Positions 1 through 5,610 of a stretch of 5,963 nucleotides of DNA are shown here, piece by piece. The notes under the pieces are model-generated. The model was not told the origin of the DNA and did not search any database. It saw only the letters and a program-made list of their open reading frames with translations. Both the position numbers and the translations under genes were made by a program. The DNA is from Candidatus Cloacimonadota bacterium. GTDB lineage: Bacteria > Cloacimonadota > Cloacimonadia > Cloacimonadales > Cloacimonadaceae. Every line of letters begins with the position of its first letter. The first letter of the stretch is position 1. The stretch spans positions 1 through 5,963 of the forward strand of contig JALOBM010000108.1 of the NCBI GenBank assembly GCA_023228285.1. The letters are read 5' to 3'.

Positions 1-369
1 CTTGGTGCTTATAAGTGGTCATGTCTTGTCAGGGATGCAGACAAGATAGATATTTACAGGATGGTGGAAGAACGCATGGACAACGGCACTATCTATGAGA
101 TGCTGCCAAGGCACCGGATGTCCGAAGGGCTTTCACCCGGACTGGTTGAAGAAATAAGGGAGACCGGTACGGGCTCCTATTCAAATGCCAGATCCCTTCA
201 GGACTACAGATTGATCCAGCTTACGTGGGGGTGTGACCTTAACTTCACCGTATCTGTGGCAACATTGAAAGAAGAGAGGATCATAGAGAGGATACGCGAA
301 GACCTCCGTTCCTGCGGGATAAACGACCTCGTTGACGATCTGGTCAGCCGGATATATTCGATGGCATAA
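1..369 (+). CDS. HD-domain protein (putative metal-dependent phosphohydrolase), C-terminal part
   Basis: This frame is open from the first base and ends at TAA 367-369, so about 122 residues of a 5'-truncated protein are visible. The first residues read LGAYKWSCLVRDADKIDIYR; the RDADKIDIYR stretch matches the RDADKLDIxR block common in HD-superfamily hydrolases, where an Asp of this block is a metal ligand. The HD dyad itself would lie upstream of the window. The rest is mainly helical and charged, with no membrane segment or signal. The ATG at 61 falls inside the conserved region and is not the true start. The gene converges on the BMC operon and shares no spacing or theme with it, so it is probably functionally unrelated. 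The substrate cannot be inferred. Family assignment rests on one motif and is fairly confident; anything finer is not supported. Confidence 0.7.
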   Translation, partial: LGAYKWSCLVRDADKIDIYRMVEERMDNGTIYEMLPRHRMSEGLSPGLVEEIRETGTGSYSNARSLQDYRLIQLTWGCDLNFTVSVATLKEERIIERIREDLRSCGINDLVDDLVSRIYSMA

Positions 370-382
370 AATGATTAAATAC

Positions 383-429
383 AATACCTCCTATAGTCAG
401 GGGCTTCTCATCTGACTATAGGAGGTATT
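383..429. terminator. Perfect 18-bp inverted repeat, probable bidirectional terminator
   Basis: Left arm 383-400 and right arm 412-429 are perfect reverse complements (AATACCTCCTATAGTCAG and its complement) around an 11-nt loop. The repeat sits 13 bp after the stop of the plus-strand HD gene and 72 bp after the eutQ stop on the other strand, so it can serve both converging genes. Flanks are A/T-rich on both sides, but neither side has a clean run of six or more T, so termination may be less than complete. It is the only strong hairpin found between genes here. The role is inferred from structure and position. Confidence 0.75.
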
Positions 430-501
430 TAATGTTATTCACATAACACGTGCTATCTTAAAAACATAAAAGCATCGATTGACAACACGCTCAGATGTGG
501 G

Positions 502-936
502 TCATTGCTGTGACCAGTTTGCGGGATAGACGAAGTAAGCGAACCTCGCCTTACAGGGAGTCTGGAAGTGGATATGGGAATCCTTCGGTATGTAGATGAT
601 GTCTCCCGGTCCACCGGATATCAGGCGGCCATCGATATTGATCTCCAGAGTGCCTTCCAGCACAAGGTCATATTCGTCGTATCTGAGAGTCCATTCAAGG
701 CTGGAATGGTCGAGTTCCATTATGCCGGCACCGATCCTGGGAGCCTCCTCAAGTGTAGTTATATCTTTAAGCGAGACACCTTCAGTTTCAAAAGGTTCGC
801 ATTTGACAGTGTCTGTTTTGATCATCATTACCCCGCTTTTATCGCGCACTTTTACGAAGTCTTCTTTTGGGATGCCCAAAGCCTCTTTTACGACTTCAGT
901 AACTATTTTGCGTATAATGTCTTCGCTCACGCTCAT
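502..936 (-). CDS. eutQ: EutQ, short cupin-only form (ethanolamine utilization protein)
   Basis: A 144-residue protein. Residues 1-22 form an amphipathic helix (SEDIIRKIVTEVVKEALG) typical of BMC encapsulation peptides. Residues about 45-144 are the EutQ cupin, with the family's WTLRYDEYDLVLEGTLEI block (82-99), the GDIIYIPKDS turn (111-120) and the terminal PANW (138-141), which line up with enteric EutQ from memory. Enteric EutQ is about 233 residues and has an extra N-terminal domain absent here; short forms occur in Gram-positive eut loci. Salmonella EutQ has been reported to have acetate kinase activity, which would use the acetyl-phosphate made by PduL; this role is inferred here. It is the last gene of the operon, 36 bp after eutH. 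The start at 936 has a good GAGGAG site; an out-of-frame ATG lies 4 bp upstream. Confidence 0.93.
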   Translation of the reverse strand: MSVSEDIIRKIVTEVVKEALGIPKEDFVKVRDKSGVMMIKTDTVKCEPFETEGVSLKDITTLEEAPRIGAGIMELDHSSLEWTLRYDEYDLVLEGTLEINIDGRLISGGPGDIIYIPKDSHIHFQTPCKARFAYFVYPANWSQQ

Positions 937-945
937 TCATTCTCA

Positions 946-951
946 CTCCTC
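946..951 (-). promoter_or_regulatory. Ribosome binding site of eutQ with two nested ATGs
   Basis: GAGGAG lies 9 nt before the eutQ ATG (936-934) and only 5 nt before a second ATG (940-938) in another frame. The second ATG opens a frame of about 14 codons that reads into eutQ and then stops. The spacing and the conserved EutQ N-terminus both favour the 936 start. Confidence 0.7.
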
Positions 952-972
952 TATTCCCTGATCTGCAAATTT

Positions 973-2199
973 TTACGCTTTGTCACCGGTCTTTATCTTA
1001 GACAGAAGTTTGGGCGACAGAATATTTGCAAGGATTAGAGCAGTAACGCCGGCGACAATTTTGCCAACGATGACAGGGAAGATCATTTCCTTGTTGACGC
1101 CTGCGGTAAAGCCAAGGTGGTCGCCAAAGACAAACGCTGCCGAGACAGCAAACGCAACATTCAGCAGTTTGCCTTTCGGATCCATCTGATCCATTATGTT
1201 GAACATTGCGATGTTGTTTGCAAGATTGGCAACCATTCCGGCAGATGCAACTTCATTCATTCCCAGCGCGCTTCCGACCTTCTCAAGCGCTTTGCCAAAG
1301 GTCCTCGTTATCCACTTTACCATCGGGAAAGCTCCGATCAGGACGATGGCGATTTGTCCGCATATGAGGAGACCTGATTCAAGAGGAACAACTCCATCGT
1401 TCTTTTCCGGATCTACCATAATATCGAACAGAGGGAAACGAATCCCCGTCAGGTATTCAAATACAGCGATGGCCGTGAATATCGTGATAAGTATGGTAAC
1501 AGCTGTTCCAAATTTATTGAATCCGCGGATCATGGTGTCAGGGATCACCCAAAGACCGATACAAATCAGCCCGGCAATGATGATGACCGGAATGAGGTTG
1601 ACAAGGACCGTGCCCAATGCGATCTTATAGGGAGTCATATTCATAACAAGACCGCCTGCTATACACCCGATCGGAACCGTAATAAGTCCTGCAAGTATGC
1701 CGGCACCAAGGTACGGGCGGTCTTCAGGCTTTATAATGGAGAGCGCGACAGGGATCGTGAACACAATGGTCGGCCCCATCATCGTTCCAAGAATAAGCCC
1801 TGCAAAGTTGCCTACTGATTCGTTCGACGCAAGTTTCATGGCAAGCGGATATCCCCCCATGTCACACGCAAGCAAAGTTGTGGCAAACATGGATGCGTCT
1901 GCTCCCACCATATTGTAAATAGGCACGATGAACGGTTTAAGAATTATTGCAAGAACAGGCGCTGCCGCCACGACTCCGGCCATTGCGATCGCAAGGGGCC
2001 CCATAGCGTTGAATCCGTTGTCAAATTCTTCACCGTATCCCAATTTATTGCCGCGGATCTTATCGACCGCTCCAACGATCATAAAAATCATCATGATAAA
2101 TATGATTACAGTGTTGACAGAGAGGTTAGATATCCAGCCGCTTAAACTTTCCGTAAAGACACCGGTGTTAGTAATATTATCGATCAACTCCTGAAACAT
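973..2199 (-). CDS. eutH: EutH, ethanolamine permease-type membrane protein
   Basis: A 408-residue polytopic membrane protein, the same length as I recall for enteric EutH. About ten hydrophobic segments are visible, including residues 27-46, 67-88, 130-155, 163-184, 195-219, 233-250, 276-293, 345-360 and 373-394. Family-like blocks include GYGEEFDNGFNAMGPLAIAM (54-73), LACDMGGYPLA (110-120), GTMMGPTIVFTIP (138-150) and NLANNIAMFN (325-334). EutH facilitates ethanolamine uptake across the cytoplasmic membrane, which matters mainly at low external ethanolamine or low pH. The start at 2199 is set by a strong AGGAGG. Its place between pduT and eutQ ties the operon to an amino-alcohol such as ethanolamine; the lyase genes that would prove the substrate are not in the window. 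No truncation or frameshift is seen. Confidence 0.95.
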   Translation of the reverse strand: MFQELIDNITNTGVFTESLSGWISNLSVNTVIIFIMMIFMIVGAVDKIRGNKLGYGEEFDNGFNAMGPLAIAMAGVVAAAPVLAIILKPFIVPIYNMVGADASMFATTLLACDMGGYPLAMKLASNESVGNFAGLILGTMMGPTIVFTIPVALSIIKPEDRPYLGAGILAGLITVPIGCIAGGLVMNMTPYKIALGTVLVNLIPVIIIAGLICIGLWVIPDTMIRGFNKFGTAVTILITIFTAIAVFEYLTGIRFPLFDIMVDPEKNDGVVPLESGLLICGQIAIVLIGAFPMVKWITRTFGKALEKVGSALGMNEVASAGMVANLANNIAMFNIMDQMDPKGKLLNVAFAVSAAFVFGDHLGFTAGVNKEMIFPVIVGKIVAGVTALILANILSPKLLSKIKTGDKA

Positions 2200-2207
2200 C
2201 CAAATCG

Positions 2208-2213
2208 CCTCCT
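2208..2213 (-). promoter_or_regulatory. Strong ribosome binding site of eutH
   Basis: A perfect AGGAGG stands 8 nt before the eutH ATG and confirms the start at 2199. It is the strongest translation signal in the operon segment seen here and lies in the 30-bp gap after pduT. Confidence 0.8.
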
Positions 2214-2229
2214 AGTTATAAGTGCTGTT

Positions 2230-2769
2230 TCATAGCAGTGAACTCAGAACTCGCGGGTCGGGATGAGGTATCACAGAAGTGCCGACCAGAAGTTCAGTAC
2301 TCTTGCTTGCGGCATCGACTGCCGCGCGCACTGAACCTACATCGCCGGTCAATGTGACGAATCCCTTGCCGCCTATTGCGAATCCCACACGGACTTCGAT
2401 CAGTGTAATGTTTGCCGCCTTCGCGGCAGTATCTGCTGCAATTATGGCCGATGCCACAGAATAGAATTCAAGCACTCCAACGGACTTGAACTCCGTGATC
2501 TGTGAGGTTAGAGAGACAGCTGGAATGACTTGAGGATGGATATTTGGAATAAGCAGGGTGTCTATGAGGCATTCTGCGGCACATATCTTGCCCGCCTTGA
2601 TCGACGATGTCACGCCGTCAGTATCCCCTGCGATTATTACCATGTATTTGCCGGGGCAAAATGAAGTCGCTCGCAGCAATTCAACTTTTGCAGCCTTGAG
2701 CATACAGTCACATGATTCGATCCCACGCGCGATGCTTCCAAGTTCTATTATTCCCAATGCATTTTTCAT
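2230..2769 (-). CDS. pduT: PduT-type tandem BMC-domain shell protein (Fe-S trimer)
   Basis: A 179-residue protein made of two BMC domains: domain 1 about residues 4-90 (starting ALGIIELGSIARGIE) and domain 2 about 96-178 (starting SVGVLEFYSVASAIIAAD). This is the BMC-T architecture, a pseudohexameric trimer in the shell facet. It matches Salmonella PduT (184 residues) in length and blocks, including CPGKYMVIIAGD (38-49), NIHPQVIPA (76-84), GFAIGGKG (129-136) and SVIPHP (165-170). Cys38 in the FCPGK loop occupies the position that holds a 4Fe-4S cluster in the trimer pore of PduT. The protein likely conducts electrons through the shell or lets a cluster exchange. Its ATG overlaps the pduS stop by 4 bp (ATGA), with GGTGA 6 nt upstream, so the two are probably translationally coupled. 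Additional cysteines are at 20, 22, 63 and 67. Confidence 0.93.
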   Translation of the reverse strand: MKNALGIIELGSIARGIESCDCMLKAAKVELLRATSFCPGKYMVIIAGDTDGVTSSIKAGKICAAECLIDTLLIPNIHPQVIPAVSLTSQITEFKSVGVLEFYSVASAIIAADTAAKAANITLIEVRVGFAIGGKGFVTLTGDVGSVRAAVDAASKSTELLVGTSVIPHPDPRVLSSLL

Positions 2770-4136
2770 CTGCTGTCACCCCACTTGATCAAATCAATAT
2801 GCACGCCGTCATCGGTAACCTCGCGGACGACCCCGCATACTCCGCAGTGGATGTTGGCTGATGCGCCCTGCTGTGCCGAAGCTATGAGCTGACCTTTTTC
2901 CACTTTGTCGCCGGCTGCAACTTGAACTATTGCGGGTTTACCGAGGTGTTGCTGAAAGGGGACAAATATTTTTTCGGGCACAAATTCAATACAACTGTCA
3001 TCCGCATGCTGCCCATACCATGAAGAAATGCCGATACGTGCCGCCAGGCGTTCGGTAGGTATACGGCTGTGATCAATGGCTTTCAGTACCACAGGGGCCA
3101 AATTACGCCCTTTTTTATAGCCTTTCAAGCTTATTTGTTGTTTAAAATAGTCATTGACTTTCCTTGGTGAAAGTCCCATCGGACATGAGTACAAGTCACA
3201 AACACCGCAGTCACAGCAGTTAAGCGAATCTCCGAAACAGCGAACATATTCATCTTTGTCAATTATCAAAGATTCACGCCACAGGTTGCGCATAACAAGA
3301 TGTGGTCTTATCTCATGTCCCAAAAGATAGCGCGGACACAGGTCGGTACACATGCGGCACTGGATACAGGCGCTCCTGCTCTGATGCTTGATCCTTTCAA
3401 GCGACAGTCCCGAGCGCCTGACAAGATAATGATCTCGCGGCAGTACAATGATGTTCCCGGTAGTTTTCGTCACTACGGTCCTTGAAATCGCCAGGGGATC
3501 GTCAATGATTTTGCCCATCATAGGTCCGCCGACTATGACAGCATAGTCCTGGACCAGTGGCGCAGCCTCACGGATGCAGTCTGCAACAAACGTGCCTACA
3601 GGGACTTTGAGTATGACCGGCGCCTTGATCTCTCCTGTAACAGAGAGTATTTTCTCCATCACAGGGATACCTTCAAGAGCATTATGGATATTCAGCATCG
3701 TCCCTACGTTGTCAACAACCGTACTGACATCAAGCGGCAAACCACGCTCCGGCACGACCCTCCCGGTCACGTAGTGCACCATTATCTGTTCATCCCCTGC
3801 AGGATAAAAGGTAGGCATCCGCACTATCTCCACATCAGTTCCGGCCGTCAGGACAGCTGCAGACAAAGCTTCTGTCTCGGCTTCATACTGCCCCTTAAGT
3901 GCTATTATTTTTTTCTGTGCACCCAGGTGTTCTGCAGTCTTTACTATCGCATGGATGATCCCCTCGGCCTCATTGCGGCACAGATACTTGTCTGCCTCTG
4001 ACAGCGGCTCGCATTCTGCTGCGTTGATGATGAGATACTCAACCTGTGAATCCAGCTTTATATGGGTAGGAAAACCTGCACCTCCGGCACCGACAACACC
4101 CGCAGCTTTTACGGTCTCAATAAAGTCCATCACCAT
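2766..4136 (-). CDS. pduS: PduS-type flavin/Fe-S reductase (cobalamin reductase, RnfC-like)
   Basis: A 456-residue soluble protein. Residues 11-25 carry the glycine-rich VVGAGGAGFPTH loop of the Nqo1/RnfC family, followed by NAAECEP (38-44), which indicates FMN/NAD binding. A central SLBB-like region spans about 165-235. Two 4Fe-4S motifs follow: C257, C260, C263, C267-Pro and C307/C308, C310, C313, C318-Pro. A barrel-sandwich domain fills about 385-456. This is the PduS domain order. In Pdu, PduS uses NADH to reduce cob(III)alamin so that an adenosyltransferase can rebuild coenzyme B12, and it has been shown to interact with the shell protein PduT. Here pduT follows directly, so the pair probably acts together, perhaps for the B12-dependent ethanolamine lyase. 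The start is uncertain by one or two codons (Met1-Val2-Met3) because the ribosome site is very close. No N-terminal encapsulation helix is seen. Confidence 0.92.
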   Translation of the reverse strand: MVMDFIETVKAAGVVGAGGAGFPTHIKLDSQVEYLIINAAECEPLSEADKYLCRNEAEGIIHAIVKTAEHLGAQKKIIALKGQYEAETEALSAAVLTAGTDVEIVRMPTFYPAGDEQIMVHYVTGRVVPERGLPLDVSTVVDNVGTMLNIHNALEGIPVMEKILSVTGEIKAPVILKVPVGTFVADCIREAAPLVQDYAVIVGGPMMGKIIDDPLAISRTVVTKTTGNIIVLPRDHYLVRRSGLSLERIKHQSRSACIQCRMCTDLCPRYLLGHEIRPHLVMRNLWRESLIIDKDEYVRCFGDSLNCCDCGVCDLYSCPMGLSPRKVNDYFKQQISLKGYKKGRNLAPVVLKAIDHSRIPTERLAARIGISSWYGQHADDSCIEFVPEKIFVPFQQHLGKPAIVQVAAGDKVEKGQLIASAQQGASANIHCGVCGVVREVTDDGVHIDLIKWGDSR

Positions 4137-4140
4137 GAAA

Positions 4141-4145
4141 CCTCT
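4141..4145 (-). promoter_or_regulatory. Ribosome binding site of pduS, leaving the start ambiguous
   Basis: AGAGG lies only 4 nt before the first ATG (4136), 7 nt before an in-frame GTG (4133) and 10 nt before an in-frame ATG (4130). The usual spacing of 5-9 nt makes the second or third codon as likely a start as the first. The protein differs only by one or two residues. The site lies in the 10-bp gap after eutN and overlaps no other signal. Confidence 0.5.
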
Positions 4146-4146
4146 T

Positions 4147-4428
4147 TCAGAGACATTCCGTCTCTATCTCGCTGCCTTCTACGATCGCTATGACAGAAGC
4201 ATCTATCGGATTTGACATATTCCCGGTCGCGCTTCTTGCCGAGCTGCCACTCACGTAAATAACGGTCTCCCCTATTCCTGCACCGATCATATCTGTTGCA
4301 ACTATGGGCACTTCATCAACAGAGCCGTCAATTATGTTGATCGGCTGCAGTATGAGCAGCTTGAAACCGGAAAGCCTCTCCTCCTTTCGCGTCGCCCAGA
4401 TATTGCCTATTACTTTTGCTATCTTCAT
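4147..4428 (-). CDS. eutN: EutN/CcmL-family BMC vertex protein
   Basis: A 93-residue protein of the pentameric BMC-P family that caps the vertices of the polyhedral shell. Diagnostic blocks are the N-terminal KIAKVIGNIWATRKEERLSG (residues 2-21), the LLILQPI strand (24-30), the VATDMIGAGIGETVIYVSGS stretch (43-62) and the family-typical SSARSA (62-67). Length is normal (about 90-100 residues). The ATG at 4428 has AGAGGTG (4435-4441) at good spacing. It lies 23 bp after the small upstream gene and 10 bp before pduS. The name follows the eut context; the sequence alone cannot separate EutN from PduN, but the vertex role is secure. Confidence 0.95.
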   Translation of the reverse strand: MKIAKVIGNIWATRKEERLSGFKLLILQPINIIDGSVDEVPIVATDMIGAGIGETVIYVSGSSARSATGNMSNPIDASVIAIVEGSEIETECL

Positions 4429-4451
4429 GCCCTACACCTCTCAATATCTGT

Positions 4452-4754
4452 TCAGGCTTTGATCACTTTGATCCCGTTTTTCTCCGCGTATTCTTTGGCA
4501 AGATCAGTCATTATCGTGTTTGAAGCAATACGTATGCAGTTATAGCCCTCGTTTCTGCACTTATACATATCCTTTTCGGCAATGACTCTTTTATCAAACA
4601 TCTTTTCTTTGCATTGCATCTGCTCCGTCTCTGAGATGGCCCCGGGCGCTTCCGCAGCAGAACATTTGTTTTCCTTCGCGGAGGCCGCTTCCGTCTCCAT
4701 TATCCTGGCCATTACACGAGACAGGATCTCACTGACTAAAGACTCGTAGTCCAT
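4452..4754 (-). CDS. Small BMC-operon protein resembling the N-terminal domain of EutQ/EutT
   Basis: A 100-residue protein with three visible parts. Residues 1-21 (MDYESLVSEILSRVMARIME) form an amphipathic helix like BMC targeting peptides. Residues 22-50 are a low-complexity linker rich in Ala, Glu and Ser. Residues 52-100 form a compact domain: DKRVIAEKDMYKC, then IRIASNTIMTDLAKEY, then GIKVIKA. This pattern (ITexD... then a strand, an I-T-P/D turn, an A-x-E helix, and a closing G-I-x-I strand) resembles the start of enteric EutQ and EutT as I remember them. The start at 4754 is chosen for its GGAGG 8 nt upstream; a longer TTG or ATG start (4778 or 4769) would overlap eutJ or put that GGAGG inside the coding region. 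Function is unknown; a cargo or scaffold role is a guess. Cysteines 31, 48, 66 and 73 form no recognised motif. Confidence 0.75.
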   Translation of the reverse strand: MDYESLVSEILSRVMARIMETEAASAKENKCSAAEAPGAISETEQMQCKEKMFDKRVIAEKDMYKCRNEGYNCIRIASNTIMTDLAKEYAEKNGIKVIKA

Positions 4755-4762
4755 ACTCTCTA

Positions 4763-4767
4763 CCTCC
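4763..4767 (-). promoter_or_regulatory. Ribosome binding site deciding the start of the 100-residue gene
   Basis: GGAGG stands 8 nt before the ATG at 4754-4752. This favours the 4754 start over the upstream in-frame ATG at 4769 and TTG at 4778, neither of which has a clear ribosome site. With this start the gene begins 20 bp after the eutJ stop. Confidence 0.7.
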
Positions 4768-4774
4768 ATTCGGT

Positions 4775-5593
4775 TCAAACTTTGCAGTTGACAGCAATCC
4801 CCGCAGGTGTCACAAGGAGCGGATAAGCCGTTTTGACTGTCCTGATGCCGGTAACGTTTTCAAAAACTGTTTCTATGTCCGTAAAGCAGCTTGTCCCCCC
4901 GCATAAATAGATCGCCTCTGTCGCCTGCCTGTCGATATGCTTCATCACTATCGTCGCCATTTTTTCCATGACAGCCTTAACGACCGGCAGCATCTCCCTG
5001 TGACGTGAGAAGTCTGTCTTTAACTTTTCGGCTTCAGATACCGGGATATGATAGTTGCCTGCGATAACGAGCGTCAGGTGTATACCTCCGGTGGGTTCGT
5101 CGTATATTTCGGTAACGACTCCGTCATTAAGTACAGCGAGGCCTGTTGTTCCTCCGCCAATGTCCACCACAGCACCATTGCTGACGCAGTATATTGAATT
5201 GGCAGCGGAGGGTTCGTCCAAAATATTTGTCACTTCAAAACCTGCTCCTTCCGCCACATATCGATGTGTGCGAACACTGCTCAAAGTTCCTGCAGGCATT
5301 GCTATGGCACAGTTTACAAGTTCGTCTCCCAGGCGTTTTTCCGCACGTGTCTTCAATTCCTTTACGACCTTCAGCGCCCCTGCATAATCCACGACAACTC
5401 CGTCTCTGAGCACATCAACTGCCTGTTCTTCACATACTACCGGGTTATCATCCTTATCCAGCACCACAAGAACAATATAAGCGGTCCCAAGATCTAGTCC
5501 GCACTTATACACCGGTTCTGCCGGTTTAAAGGTCTTTTTCCCGGACTCTGCCACCCTTTTCATATAGGTGTTGATCCTTTCGAGATCGGGCAT
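4775..5593 (-). CDS. eutJ: EutJ, actin/Hsp70-fold ATPase (putative chaperone)
   Basis: A 272-residue protein of the actin/Hsp70/MreB ATPase fold, close to enteric EutJ in length (about 278). The nucleotide-binding blocks are in order: phosphate-1 loop CGLDLGTAYIVLVVLD (31-46), ILDEPSAAN (124-132), phosphate-2 loop GAVVDIGGGTTGLAVL (140-155), DEPTGGIHLT (165-174) and adenosine motif IYLCGGTSC (228-236). No substrate-binding domain of DnaK type is present. EutJ is presumed to help fold or reactivate operon proteins, but its client is not established. The N-terminal 25 residues are polar and helical, and precede the first strand. The ATG at 5593 is preceded by a G-rich stretch (5604-5609) about 10 nt away, a weak site. 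It lies 17 bp after the pduL stop. Confidence 0.92.
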   Translation of the reverse strand: MPDLERINTYMKRVAESGKKTFKPAEPVYKCGLDLGTAYIVLVVLDKDDNPVVCEEQAVDVLRDGVVVDYAGALKVVKELKTRAEKRLGDELVNCAIAMPAGTLSSVRTHRYVAEGAGFEVTNILDEPSAANSIYCVSNGAVVDIGGGTTGLAVLNDGVVTEIYDEPTGGIHLTLVIAGNYHIPVSEAEKLKTDFSRHREMLPVVKAVMEKMATIVMKHIDRQATEAIYLCGGTSCFTDIETVFENVTGIRTVKTAYPLLVTPAGIAVNCKV

Positions 5594-5610
5594 CTGACGT
5601 TTTCCCCCCG

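Noticed and set aside
421..446. AGGAGG followed by ATG on the plus strand inside and after the hairpin, as a possible small peptide gene
   Set aside because: The frame from ATG 432-434 stops after four codons, and the AGGAGG is fully explained as the right arm of the inverted repeat.
479..484. TTGACA-like -35 element in the gap after eutQ
   Set aside because: No matching -10 element at 16-18 nt and no gene downstream on that strand; it would only transcribe antisense into eutQ.
568..1038. A 156-codon open frame on the plus strand opposite eutQ and the end of eutH
   Set aside because: It is antisense to two clearly recognisable genes, has no ribosome site and no recognisable family; it reflects codon bias of the real genes.
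1117..1630. Several plus-strand open frames opposite eutH
   Set aside because: They mirror the eutH coding frame, and their apparent length comes from its composition; none has supporting signals.
2200..2229. Possible internal promoter or terminator between pduT and eutH
   Set aside because: The gap is 30 bp and holds only the eutH ribosome site; no hairpin and no promoter-like pair is visible.
4755..4778. Longer TTG or ATG start for the 100-residue gene
   Set aside because: The TTG start would overlap the eutJ stop, and neither upstream start has a ribosome site, whereas GGAGG is well placed for the ATG at 4754.
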